Assembly: GCF_037325665.1 (NCBI RefSeq)
Contig: NC_090255.1
Coordinates: 31,875,504-31,939,503, forward strand
DNA length: 64,000 bases
Direction of reading: 5' to 3'
DNA from: Littorina saxatilis
Lineage: Eukaryota > Mollusca > Gastropoda > Littorinimorpha > Littorinidae
Positions 38,084 to 49,380 of the stretch are shown piece by piece; positions within the stretch are counted from its first letter, which is position 1, and the number at the start of each line of letters is the position of its first letter. The notes beneath the pieces are model-generated. The model searched no databases. It was not told the origin of the DNA and saw only the letters and a program-made list of their open reading frames with translations. A program made the position numbers and the translations under genes.

Positions 38084-41000
38084 TCATCTTTCTCTCAGGC
38101 GTTTCATGAATGTGACTTCATCACGGTTTCGTATTCCACACCTGCACAGAATATGAACAACTCCTATTATGGATCTGTTGCACGTCAAATTTTAGGCATT
38201 CTAGGAGCCAGTTTTTGTCAGTGTACATCACATTCACAACCTGTCTTACAGCATTGGCTTGTAGTACATATACTGATTGTTTTTATCAGAATGTAAGTTC
38301 CACAGCATTTTATATCCACCAGACACATGAATGTCAAAATATATGAGCAAGAATTTCAATTTTCAGATTCTTGCTACAGTACGAAAATGAAAACATCTCC
38401 CATCAAAAATCATACGAGTTTGTTTAAACACCTGGTTATTTCACATATGTTTTAGAAAGCCGTGGAATCTATTTACAACAAAGGAGCACAACAAGTTAAA
38501 CTTATAATTGTGGTCTTACTCTTAGAAACTCTTGTGAACTGGTGGTCAATATTCTTAATTCACCGGCACGGTTGGCCTAGTGTTAAGGTGTCCACCCCGT
38601 AATCGGGAGGTCGTGGGTTCGAACCCCGGCCGGGTCATACCTAAGACTTTAAAATTGGCAATCTAGTGGCTGCTCTGCCTGGCATCTGGCATTATGGGGT
38701 TAGTGCTAGGACTGGTTGGTCCGGTGTCAGAATAATGTGACTGGGTGAGACATGAAGCCTGTGCTGCGACTTCTGTCTTGTGTGTGGCGCACGTTATATG
38801 TCAAAGCAGCACCGCCCTGATATGGCCCCTCGTGGTCGGCTGGGCGAGCAAACAAACAAATTCTTAATTCATAATTCAGTGGAACCCCCCCCCTCCACCC
38901 TTAAAATACCCCCCGATTTGAGACACCCACCCTTTTGAGACCCTGTTTGTTCATAACCTCTGTAAACGTACCCCCATTTAAGGACTCCCTCCTTTTCAAG
39001 ACCGGATTTTCTTGGAGTTTTGGAGGCCTTAAATGGGATGTTCTACTGTATACAAACCAATAACAAAATAATGAGAGAGACGAGAGGGAGCGAGAGAAAG
39101 AGAGAACTGTAGTTGTACTCACTCTTTCAGTAGCTTGTTGTCGTCGCTCAGTTTTTCTCCATTAAAGAAGAGCCAGTAATGCTTCCAGATGTAGCGCCTG
39201 AAACAAAACATAAGGCTTTTAAGAGCACGTGTATAAGCTTTCAATCAATCAATCAATATCAATATGAGGCTTATATCGCGCGTATTCCGTGGGTACAGTT
39301 CTAAGCGCAGGGATTTTTATTTTATTTTTATTTTTTTATTTTTATGCAATTTATATCGCGCACATATTCAAGGCGCAGGGATTTATTTATGCCGTGTGAG
39401 ATGGAATTTTTTTTACACAATACATCACGCATTCACATCGGCCAGCAGATCGCAGCCATTTCGGCGCATATCCTACTTTTCACGGCCTATTATTCCAAGT
39501 CACACGGGTATTTTGGTGGACATTTTTATCTATGCCTATACAATTTTGCCAGGAAAGACCCTTTTGTCAATCGTGGGATCTTTAACGTGCACACCCCAAT
39601 GTAGTGTACACGAAGGGACCTCGGTTTTTTGTCTCATCCGAAAGACTAGCACTTGAACCCACCACCTAGGTTAGGAAAGGGGGGAGAAAATTGCTAACGC
39701 CCTGACCCAGGGTCGAACTCGCAACCTCTCGCTTCCGAGCGCAAGTGCGTTACCACTCGGCCACCCAGTCCACAGCTTTGCTTGTTGTGCTCCACTTATT
39801 CATTTGATTGTATGCGGCATTGTTATCTGAATTTTTCTGAACAAATTGTTTAACTCATTGTCTCCCAGGTACGGATATATATATTCATACCCACTCATAT
39901 GGCTCTATATGACCAGGTACGGATATGTCCGTACACACATAGTCACTACATTGCATCTGCTTTCATTTGGCACATATCCACATTCTGCTCAGACTGTTAG
40001 CTTCAGTCGCTTCCTGTAACATTGATCTAACGCCTGCATTCCAGCGTGTTGATACACCGTTACTACAATTCTGAGTGACCTGCTGCAGCACAGCTAGTCT
40101 CAGCTAAAAAGAACTTGGTTCACATAGGTGGGGTACAACGTGTTAAAACAAAACATAATTTCTTTTACTCCTTTGTTTATCGGCGGTGTAGTGAGTAGAA
40201 TTGAACTGATCACTTTACCAATTAAAAGAACTGGGAAAATAGTGAACACACAAAGCCCTATTCCCATAAAACACTTAAATGACACAAGCACCCTCTGCTT
40301 GCTTCACAAGGAATAAAACTTGTCCAATTTTTCATATCAAACAGAGTAAAATGAGGAATCAAAAAGGAGAAATCCCTCCAAAAGAAGGAAGAATCTCTTA
40401 ATAATAATAATAATAAATAATAAAGTGTATTTATATTGCGCCTATCCCTTACAAAAAACAAAATTATTTGGCTCTAAGCGCATTACAACATGTGTAGGGA
40501 CTTAATACAATCAAGTCTGACAAATACAATAACACCATATACAGTCGGTCTCTTAGGTAAAACTGGGAAAAGCAGCTTCGACATTTGAACACTGCTACTA
40601 GAAGATCCTCTAACAATGCATACTGCTTTACAATATGCATTTATGTATAAATATAGTTAAAGAACATCGAGTTAATAGGAATTAGAAAAGGTTCTTTCAA
40701 TAAAACTATCTAGCGAACGACGAAGAAGAAGAAGAATAAAACTATCAATGTCGATGTGTAACAAGTCATTCAACGTAAATGGCCAAAGAACAACAACAAA
40801 GCAATGATGATAAAACAGTTATACTCAATGGCTAATAACGAGGCAGAACTAAATAGTATCGACACAAGATTAAAACAAAACATATTCCTGGAGACACATT
40901 TATACATGTATCAAATAATCAATATACAAAATACAGCCCTCGCACACTCGCACACACACGCCAAGGCCTGTTTAACTGAATTAACACTGTGACGTCACTT

Positions 41001-42943
41001 ACAGTGGTACCTGTAATGAAAGGACACTCTCGGGACCAACTGAAAGTGTCCCTACATTGCAGGTGGCCTGTCTTGACAGGTATATTTGATCTAGCTCACA
41101 TATATAAAGGGACAGCAGGTGTCCATTATTGACAGGTGTCTTAATTCCCATCGGAGGGGCCTCATATGGAAGGTACCATTGTACCAAAAGAACAGTGACC
41201 TTTCAGATTCACTCAGCAGTAGGGTGAACCACACAGGGGTTTATCTGGTAATAGTGGAACCCCCTGATTAAGACTCCCCAATTTAAGACTTCTCCCTTTT
41301 TAAGACCTTGACTTTTCACATTTTCTGTTCATAACATCGGTAAATTTACCTCCATTTTAAGACTCCTTTTTAAGACCTATTTTTTCAGATTTTTGGAGTT
41401 CCACTGTATTGCACATTACGTACCAGTTAATGGCAGGAGCACCCTCAGTGCTACGCAAGAGCTGCAACGTCATGAGTCGCTTGACGCCATGCTTCAGGTC
41501 AAGGAGAGTCGCGTCCTGTTTCACCACCACAGCTGGAAGCAGATAAAAAGCAACGTAAATCACGACTGAATGGCTGCGATAAAACGCAAGACATTTTGTC
41601 AAGAATACACTGCAAAAAGAATGGGTCTGCGGCAAAAAAAACAACAACAAAAAAGCCTTTCCAAGGCATGACTTCCTCTCTCTCCCCCCCCCCCCCCCCC
41701 CCCCCCATGTTTATATCAAAAATAGATTCATTGCATTACCGTGAAATCTAGCTGCCTTGATAATACTCTGCTGAATTAAAAAGGAAACCTCTGCTAACGT
41801 GAAATATCTTGCAAATATATATATATATATTCAGTCCAAGGGCAAGACATAGATATTTGCAACATTTCCATTTCTCTGAGAAATTGTACTTGGGGGTAGG
41901 GCTAGTGGAACATTTTGCAAGCTAGCCGATTGTACATTAATTTCCCCAGCACAACTTTTGCAGGCCTATACAAAATAATCTTTTCAATAGGCAGTAACAA
42001 ATAGTTTTTAAACTTACGCATGACATCGCCGTCACCACGCACCACGTTGACCACCATAGCTTGTCCATACTCCAGTGCGATCATGGAGTTGACCTCCTCC
42101 AAGGTCACATAGGGGTGAAGGTCTTTCAACAGTGGGTCATTCTGTGGTGAAACAGAATAACACTCTTGATGCATGTATCAAGATAGTCATCACTACCTAA
42201 ATAATAACCAGAAATGCATTTGACACACACACACATGTATAACACACACACACACGCATCCACGCACCATACGCATGCATACACACACACTGGTGCTATC
42301 TTTTTTCTGAAAGGAGACAAGAGAAAAAGCTGCATACCTCAAATCAATATATTAGGCAAAAAAAAAAAAATAGTCTGTTTACGGTAACCCAACCGACCCT
42401 ATTTTTTTCGCGCGACCCTAGACTTTTTTTTTGGAATTTGGGAGAAAAAAAAACCCCGTAAAAATATGGTTTTTTTGAAGAAAAAAAAATATAAATTAAA
42501 AAAAATCCCGACCTACCGACCCTATTTTTTGGGCCTATGTTACCGTAAACAGACCTATTTATTTTTTTGGCCTTATCAACACCTCAAACAACCACAAAAA
42601 CATGTTTTCTGCTACTTCCTGCCCAACACACACACACACACACAAAAGTCTGCTAATGCAAAAAAAAAAAACCATGTTCACACTAGCTCCTCAAATCCTT
42701 CCAAAAATCAACAATTATTAGTCTCACTGAGATGAGTCCTGCAAGTGTATCCTTGACGACGTGCATGATCTCGCCGTGAGACAACACCTCCACTTTCGCC
42801 TCCGTCACTTCCCGTTTCACCGCAGTTTCACCACTATCACCATCAGCAGCAGCTGCAGCAACAGCACTGGACTCATTGGCTGTGAGCGCGGCAGTTGCTA
42901 TACCATTTTCAGATTCTTCCATGTTGCTCTCTGTGCTTGCCAT
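38084..42943 (-). CDS. SNRNP25: SNRNP25, U11/U12 snRNP 25 kDa protein
   Basis: Five coding exons on the minus strand: 42943-42728, 42141-42018, 41532-41424, 39197-39123, 38141-38084; 193 residues, all junctions GT/AG and in phase. Exon 2 reads NDPLLKDLHPYVTLEEVNSM then ALEYGQAMVV, exon 3 PVVVKQDATLLDLKHGVKRL, exon 4 RYIWKHYWLFFNGEKLSDD, and exon 5 CGIRNRDEVTFMKRLRER and stop. This follows the human U11/U12 25K protein throughout (ubiquitin-like fold). That protein is part of the U11/U12 di-snRNP that recognises minor (U12-type) introns in the nucleus. Exon 1 encodes an N-terminal extension (MASTESNMEESENG..., Ala/Ser/Glu-rich, then GEIMHVVKDTLAGLIS) longer than my recollection of the human protein. 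Its own introns have ordinary U2-type donors. Confidence 0.93.
38563..38859 (+). mobile_element. tRNA-derived SINE (type 3), full length
   Basis: A box GGTTGGCCTAGTGTTAAGG, B box GTGGGTTCGAACCCCGG, then GCATTATGGGGTTAGTGC body and an AAACAAACAAA tail. Target duplication ATTCTTAATTCA (38551-38562, 38860-38871). In SNRNP25 intron 4. Confidence 0.93.
38877..39048. mobile_element. pogo-like MITE copy 9
   Basis: CAGTGGAACCCCCCCCCTCC left end; GATGTTCTACTG right end; internal GACTCCCTCCTTTTCAAGACC. It lies directly after the SINE's duplicated site. Confidence 0.7.
39242..39775 (-). mobile_element. tRNA-derived SINE (type 4), full length, plus a tail fragment
   Basis: Minus strand: the head ends near 39773 (GTGGCCGAGTGGTAACGC, then GGTTGCGAGTTCGACCC). 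The body has GTGCACGTTAAAGATCCCAC-type sequence and the tail GCGCGATATAAAT. A second tail piece with (TTGA)n lies at 39242-39318. In SNRNP25 intron 3. Confidence 0.85.
39853..40142. mobile_element. TTAA-flanked MITE, copy 2
   Basis: TTAA at 39849-39852 and 40143-40146. Its body is the reverse complement of 18100-18329 with about 60 bp more. Confidence 0.7.
40397..40500 (+). repeat. SINE-tail-like fragment with (AAT)n
   Basis: TATTTATATTGCGCCTATCC and GCTCTAAGCGCATTACAAC after an AAT repeat, like the insert near 34500. Confidence 0.5.
40711..40734 (+). mobile_element. 24-bp LINE tail insertion with target duplication
   Basis: TAGCGAACGAC(GAA)n is the 3' tip of the LINE seen at 17047-17173. 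It is flanked by a perfect 12-bp duplication AATAAAACTATC (40699-40710, 40735-40746). Confidence 0.8.
41002..41181. mobile_element. pogo-like MITE, AGTGGTACCTG variant
   Basis: TA-flanked. CAGTGGTACCTGTAATGAAA left and GGAAGGTACCATTG right, with AAAGTGTCCCTACATTGCAGG inside. It resembles the ends of the Tigger element at 1970-3173. Confidence 0.65.
41252..41406. mobile_element. pogo-like MITE copy 10
   Basis: AGTGGAACCCCCTG left, GGAGTTCCACTG right; ends only 17 nt from the donor side of SNRNP25 exon 3. Confidence 0.7.
42354..42572. mobile_element. GGCC-ended TA MITE, copy 5
   Basis: AGGCAAAAAAAAAAAATAG, GTCTGTTTACGGTAAC left; GTTACCGTAAACAGAC ... TTTTTTTGGCC right. In SNRNP25 intron 1. Confidence 0.8.
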
Positions 42944-42996
42944 CTTAGGAACTCTGAGCCTTCCACAGCTGAAAAATTGAAAACACATTGTGTAAG

Positions 42997-43349
42997 CAGG
43001 GTTTCATTTACTAGTGCGCCCTGCGCCACTGGCGCATTAAATCTGAAAATGTCCCATCATAATTCCCTTTCGTGCGTCAAAGGGCGCATTGACATTACAT
43101 ACCACTGCGCCATCAAATGTACACTTTACATCAGATTACACACATACACACACACACACACACAGATAACACGAATCGTGACCATATAGCGGCTAATTCT
43201 CTGATGGCACCATATATTGCACCATTTTGCATCTTTGGTCAAAACGCGTACAGGCCTCTTTGGCGCTTCTTGCCTTCGACCATGTCCCATCGGAATTTGG
43301 TTGAGGGGGACAAATGTCCCATCGCCTTTTTCTCCCAGGCTAAACCCTG
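42997..43349. mobile_element. hAT-like MITE (CAGGGTTT ends)
   Basis: CAGGGTTTCATTTACTAG left, CTCCCAGGCTAAACCCTG right, with GTGCGCCCTGCGCCACTGGC near the left end. TGTAAG flanks both sides. It is 54 nt upstream of the SNRNP25 start. Confidence 0.65.
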
Positions 43350-43362
43350 TGTAAGTCCCTTT

Positions 43363-43464
43363 TGATCGAAAGCGGCGTATGGCTGCCTAAAGTAAATGAC
43401 GGGGTAAAATTGGTCATACACGTAAAACTAAAAACCGTGTGAGTTTCAGCCCATGAACGCAGAA
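43363..43464 (+). mobile_element. SINE 3' fragment
   Basis: CGAAAGCGGCGTATGGCTGC ... GAGTTTCAGCCCATGAACGC. Confidence 0.75.
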
Positions 43465-43917
43465 GTAAAATGGCAATGCCCTGATTTAAAACCTTGTGAG
43501 GTTCACGGCCACGTACACTGAATGAATCTCAAAATATTCACATTTCTTTCAGTAGGTGGCGTCACTTCCACGGGGCTTATTCGGGAGAATGCCATAAAAA
43601 TGTATGTGTGACAATTGTCAAAGAAGTTGCATTGCAAAATTTAGCATGCAATCAGACCCTACATATATATACTTGGCCATATACTTTATGCGGGAAATAT
43701 ATATGATTACATGTAAGTAACTTAAAATGAACACAAAGCCTACTGCCACACTGGTTCTCTTACATGTATACTAATTACTATACCTACGTGCATATCATCC
43801 ATATATGACTTTCTGTAACATTTATATTGAACATTTATACGGACACAGCTGGGAATACCGTCCCGGTGTCACGATTTCATCTTTCGCCTGTGTACATATT
43901 TCCCCCTCGATAAGTAG

Positions 43918-44312
43918 GGGCGGGGATATAGCTCAGTTGGTAGTGCGCTGGATTTGTATTCAGTTGGCCGCTCAAACCCACGTTCGGCGGAAATATATTT
44001 CTCAGAGTCAACTTTGTGTGCAGACTCTCTTCGGTGTCCGAACACCCCCCGTGTACACTACATTGGGGTGTGCACGTTAAAGATCCCACGATTGACAAAA
44101 GGGTCTTTCCTGGCAAAATTGCTTAGGCACAGTTAATAATTGTCTACCTATACCCGTGTGACTGGGAATAATAGGCCGTGAAAGGTAAATATGCGCCGAA
44201 ATGGCTGCAATCTACTGGCCGTATAAAATTTCATCTCACAGGGCATCATTGCAGAGCGACTAGAACTGTACCCACGGAATATGCGCGATATAAGCCTCCT
44301 ATTGATATATAT
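43918..44312 (+). mobile_element. mosaic SINE: type 1 head joined to type 4 body
   Basis: 43918-44058 is type 1 (GGGGCGGGGATATAGCTCAG ... CGAACACCCCCCGTGTACAC). From about 44050 it is type 4 (TACATTGGGGTGTGCACGTT ... GCGCGATATAAGCC). The join lies in GTGTACAC, which both types share. Confidence 0.8.
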
Positions 44313-44535
44313 ATATATATACTCAAGAAATGTTGTTTCCTGGTAAAATTAAGAAGTGAAATTATTATTTATGGACGAAAAGCGTGTCAGTTTCTTGCAT
44401 GTAAAGAAAATTGGTGGTGAAATGTAATAGATTTCACCCCCAAAATCGATTTATTCGAAAACGTGTACCGAGTGGTTACGTCCCTTGAGTAAGAAGGGAA
44501 ACATTTTAGGATGAATCAAATTTCTAAGTTAAATA

Positions 44536-45626
44536 AAAACAAGAGGCGAAGCCTTCAAGGCTCCCGTAAGAAATCAACAAACAGTAACATAACACAAACT
44601 CACTCACTTCGTAACACACACACACACAAACACACACACACACGCACACACACACACACACACACACACCAGGGCCGGACTACCGGGGGGGTTATGGGGG
44701 TTGCGCAACCCCCCCCCTAGCCTAAACATGTACCTTACTTATTTTTTTATTTTTTTTATTATTGTTTATTTTATGCCGTTTCATGCAAGGAGCGACCATT
44801 TTCCTATCTCAGAATATGACCTACCCGTCAGCTTCAGGGGGCTTCGCCCCCTGACCCCCACAACGAGGGGGGGTGGGGTGGGTTCTAGGGTTTCCGGACC
44901 CCCCCCCCAGCCAAAAAATAAAAATATTGAATGAGGTATGCATTTCTTTATTTTACATTGAGTTTCAATTTTTGGGGTATTAATCAGTGACAAAATCTGC
45001 TGCCTGAAACTGGTAATGATCATCCTCAGAATGCACCAGATTGCACCATTTTGCATCCTTTTTTTCAAAATTTTCCGGGGGGGCATGCCCCCGGACCCCC
45101 CTAGCAAGCTAGGCGCTTCGCGCCGTCGGCTCGGCGCTTCGCGCCTTCACACCCATATCTTCACAATATACTTTTGAAAAAACCCAGTCATAAAATGAAC
45201 TGATCCGCCCCTGCCGCCAGGGGGGACATCCCCCTGGCCCACCACTGGCAACCCCCCCCCTCCTCTTCGCCTAGTCCGGCCCTGCACACACACATACACA
45301 CACACACACAGAGAAAGAGCATAGGTGAAACTGTGCAAGAAAGCGAGACACTAGATCTAGATCTGTCTGTCTGCATGTAGCCTACTTACAAGGACACGAC
45401 TGCCAACTAGTCTCGGCGCCCAAAATAATAATGACCGAGACTGTCAGTACTTCCTTCGCGTGACGTCTAACCCTCTTACGTCATAATGTGACGTCAATGT
45501 AATGTGACGTCTTCAAATGTTAGAGTTTCTACCACAGACATACACACGCACAGACGCACGCACGCACGCACGCACAGACAGACAAAGTTACGATCGCATA
45601 GGCTACACTTACGTGAGCCAAAAATT
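44536..45626 (-). mobile_element. Helentron-like element (TGGCTCACGTAAG family), copy 2, interrupted
   Basis: The reverse of 5495-5868 in two parts (44536-44669 and 45285-45626), split by a hAT MITE. It keeps the hairpin and AACAAGAGGCGAAGCC end. Confidence 0.75.
44670..45284. mobile_element. hAT-like MITE (CAGGGCCGGACTA ends)
   Basis: CAGGGCCGGACTACC left, TAGTCCGGCCCTG right. GC hairpins inside such as GGGGGCTTCGCCCCC and a CGCTTCGCGCC pair. Inserted in an AC repeat, so the 8-bp duplication cannot be separated from the repeat. Confidence 0.8.
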
Positions 45627-45724
45627 GGTTGGACAAATTTGGCCCCATGAATGTAAGGTACACAAGGTCGCTCATCGACATCAGTACTATCGAAGGGTGG
45701 TTTTTTGTTCAGTGTATAGTTTAT

Positions 45725-46070
45725 ACACTTATATTCGGATGAGACGAAAAACCGAGGTCCCTTCGTGTACACTACATTGGGGTGTGCACGTTAAAGATCC
45801 CACGATTGACAAAAGGGTCTTTCCTGGCAAAATTGTATATAAGGCGTAGATAAAAATGTCCACCAAAATACCCGTGTGACCTGGAATAATAGGCCGTGAA
45901 AGGTGGATGCAGCGCCTAAAGGCAGTCGATCTTCTGGCCGATGTGAATGCGTGATATATTGTGTAAAAAATTCCATCTCACACGCCATTAATAGGTAACA
46001 TGCGCCTTGAGTCGCCTTGTGTGGTGAGGTACGTGCGCGATATAAATCCTCGTAAATAAAATAAAATAAA
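45725..46070 (+). mobile_element. SINE (type 4), headless, (AAAAT)n tail
   Basis: CTTCGTGTACACTACATTGG, GTTAAAGATCCCACGATTG, GCGCGATATAAATCC and an AAATAAAATAAAA tail. Confidence 0.8.
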
Positions 46071-46384
46071 AATAGATCAACGAGGCCGAGAATCGAAATA
46101 TCACCACGGCGAAAGATGAAAACGTCACACCGGAGAGGAATCTGATGCAGCCGGACGAAAGAAAACTGAGATGGATCCACCTACCTTCAACGAGCCTGCG
46201 GAGAATGAGTATTTGCACTTGCTGACAAACTGTCTTTTTCAACTTCTACTTCTAGATTCTTTCTCCATGCCTCTGTTTCCAACAGACTTCGAATAGCATT
46301 ATTCTTATTCGGTATGATACTCAAATCATTCGATCTGACTAAATACTACGCGACCGCACGCGCACGCACGCGGCCTTGCACTAC

Positions 46385-46592
46385 CTTGCGCTCAGAAAGT
46401 TAAAAACGAAGAGAGGTACAGAAAAGCGTGCTATCCTTCTCAGCGCAACTACTAACCCCGCTCTTCTTGTCTTTGCCACGAGCGGTGGACGTATACGGTC
46501 TTGCTGAAAAATTGCATTGCGGCGTTCAGTTTCATTCTCTGAGTTCGACAGCTTGACTAAATGTTGTATTTTCGCCTTACGCGACTTGTTTC
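46385..46592 (+). mobile_element. Helentron-like 3' fragment (ACATTTAGTCAAG family)
   Basis: AAGCGTGCTATCCTTCTCAG ... TGACTAAATGTTGTATTTTC, hairpin TCGCCTTACGCGA, CTTGTTT. Confidence 0.7.
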
Positions 46593-46858
46593 TTCTTCTG
46601 TGACTTAAAACTCGGTACAAAGTATGATAATGTTGTGCGTTCTCAGATCAACGCGAACATTGTCGGACGCTGAACCGCGATGTTTTCGAAGTTTCGCTCG
46701 ATAGCTCGTCGCAAAATACATCATTAACAGCTATTGTGTTTTCAGCGTAGCAATAGGGTCCGATATTTAGACGAGACAAGTATAATGCCGACGAGATGTG
46801 CTTGAATATGATTGTATCTGTGTGTATCAGTTGTTCTTGGTTGTTGTTTTTCTTTATA

Positions 46859-47799
46859 GGGGAAGGGCTCCTAATATGGATCGGCTCCTAATATGGACCG
46901 GCTCCTAATATGGACCACCTCCTGTTCTGACAAACTAACGGCGCTAGACTGAGCGCTCAAAAAAGTTTTATTCGCTGTATTCACCCTCTCTGGATAACTT
47001 GCACATGTCAAAACAGTTGCAGAAACACAAATCTCAAAACTGTTAGGCCTTTTCTCTTTTTTTCACTTTTGGCAGCGTTCACTCTAAATTTGCCGCCTAA
47101 AACGGACTCGTTTCTGTCCACAGCCAAAGCTTTTATCACACAAAAATTGCTATATATGACAGCTAAGACCGCATGTGTTACATGTTAGCGCAGTGTTGAC
47201 CCAAACAAAAAATAATAGCAAAATCTCAAAGTATGTGCGAGTCCCCTAATAAGGACCACCTTCAACAAATCGAAGAAAATAAAAGCTAAAGGCTACTTTT
47301 ATTCATTCATTAAGAAGCTTGCTGGAAATAACCTATAACTAGCCCTCGAGATTTAGAAAAAATATAACAAAAAGTCTCTTTTTTTGTTGAAATTGATAAT
47401 TTCACTTATTTTCACTCTGTTTTTGATAAGCTTCTTTAGTTTCCTGGTGTGCTTCAAATAATGCTCTCATCAACCCGAAACAGATAAATCTAAAGCATAT
47501 TTTAATTAGTCTGACTTGTACACTATAAGTTGTATCAAGTATAGGGGGCTTTTTACAGTGATTCGTGAAGGCCGCTTCACTGGTCCATATTAGGCGCCCA
47601 GGCTCCTAATATGGACCATTTGTGATTTTTCTGTATTTAATTTTTGCTGCATGTCTATCAAAGCTATTTCACTCTAATTAGGCCTAACGGTTAACCGCCT
47701 AAGAGAGGAGTACCAAACACAAAATGAAACTTCTTCGCAAGAAAACAAGCTAGTTATCAGCATAAAACAAAAAGTGGTCCATATTAGGAGCCCTTCCCC
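46859..47799. mobile_element. TA-flanked 941-bp TIR element (CTCCTAATATGGACC ends)
   Basis: TA at 46857-46858 and 47800-47801. Ends GGGGAAGGGCTCCTAATATG and the complement. The unit GGCTCCTAATATGGA(C/T)C is iterated three times at the left and recurs near 47230 and 47600. No long coding frame. Confidence 0.8.
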
Positions 47800-47814
47800 T
47801 ACATTGATGATTTT

Positions 47815-48123
47815 GATTAACGGCACGGTTGGCCTAGTGGTAAGGCGTCCGCCCCGTGATCGGGAGGTCGTGGGTTCGAACCCCGGCCGGGTCATACGGC
47901 TAAGACTTTAAAATTGGCAATCTCAGTAGTGGCTGCTCCGCCTGACATTATGGGTTTTGTGCTAGGACTGGTTGGTCCGGTGTCAGAATAATGTGACTGG
48001 GTGAGACATGAAGTCTGTGCTGCGACTTCTGTCTTGTGTGTGGCGCACGTTATATGTCAAAGCAGCACCGCCTTGATATGGCCCTTCGTGGTCGGCTGGG
48101 CGTTAAACAAACAAACAAACAAA
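47815..48123 (+). mobile_element. tRNA-derived SINE (type 3), full length
   Basis: CGGCACGGTTGGCCTAGTGG, GTGGGTTCGAACCCCGG, (AAAC)n tail; CATTGATGATTTT on both sides (47802-47814, 48124-48136). Confidence 0.92.
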
Positions 48124-48199
48124 CATTGATGATTTTCAAATTCGCAGGACTTAAGACGTTCGCAAAAACCCAGTCCTCTACGGAAGTCAGGAGAAGAAG

Positions 48200-48977
48200 A
48201 ACAAGTCGCTTAAGGCGAAATTAATACATTTAGTCGAAGCTGTCGAACTCACGGAATGAAACTGAACGCACTGCAATTTTTTCAGCAAGACCGTATACTC
48301 GTAGCATCGTCAGTCCTCCGCTCGTGGCAAAGGCAGTGAAATTGACAGGAAGAGCGGGGTAGTAGTTGCGCTGAAAAGGATAGCAAGCTTTTCTGTACCT
48401 CTCTTCGTTTTAACTTTCTGAGTGTGTTTTTAATCCAAACATATCATATCTATATGTTTTTGCAATCAGGAACCGACAAGGAATACGATGAAAGTGGTTT
48501 TAAATTGATTTCGAAAATTTAATTTTGATCATAATTTTGATATTTTTAATTTTCAGAGCTTGTTTTTAATCCAAATAATCCAAATATAACATATTTATAT
48601 GTTTTTGGAATCAGGAAATGATGAAGAATAAGATGAACGTAAATTTGGATCGTTTTATAATTTTTTTTAATTTTTTACAATTTTTAGATTTTTAATGACC
48701 AAAGTCATTAATTAATTTTTAAGCCACCAAGCTGAAATGCAATACCGAAGTCCGGCCTTCGTCGAATTTGATTGAAAAATTAGGGGGTGACAGTGCCGCC
48801 TCAACTTTTACAAAAAGCCGGATATGACGTCATCAAAGACATTTATCGAAAAAAAGAAAAAATGTCCGGGGATATCATTACCAGGAACTCTCATGTAAAA
48901 TTTCGTAAAGATCGGTCCAGTAGTTTAGTCTGAATCGCTCTACACACACACACGCCGCACAGACAGACAGACAGACA

Positions 48978-49016
<39 letters not shown>

Positions 49017-49080
49017 CACGACCCTCGTCTCGATTCCCCCTCTATGTTAAAACATTTAGTCAAAACTTGACTAAATGTAA
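48200..49080 (-). mobile_element. Helentron-like element (ACATTTAGTCAAG family), reversed copy
   Basis: Starts AACAAGTCGCTTAAGGCGAA, ends GTCAAAACTTGACTAAATGT. Contains an AC microsatellite (48945-49010) at the matching place. Confidence 0.75.
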
Positions 49081-49087
49081 TCAAGAA

Positions 49088-49325
49088 GAAGTCCCACACG
49101 TTTCCGATTTAAACCCCACTTGTTTCCCACCTGAATTGCACTTGCTTCCCGGGCCACCTGAATCCCACTCGCTTCCTGCCTGAATCCCACTCGCTTCCTG
49201 CCTAAATCCCACTCGTTTTCCACCCGTGAATCCCACTCGTTTCCCACCCTGATCCCACTCGTGTCCCACCCGTTTCCCAGTCGTGTCCCACCCGTTTCCC
49301 ACTCGTGTCCCATTTACTTTCCACT
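49088..49325. repeat. imperfect 20-30 bp minisatellite (ATCCCACTCG)
   Basis: AATCCCACTCGCTTCCTGCC and GTCCCACCCGTTTCCCA variants repeated about ten times. Confidence 0.8.
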
Positions 49326-49380
49326 GGGGCTCCCACTGGAAGTCATAATCAAATCCCACATGGCGCCCATGTGGGACTTC

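Noticed and set aside
44701-45107. Pro/Gly-rich frames
   Set aside because: They lie in the GC-hairpin interior of a hAT MITE.
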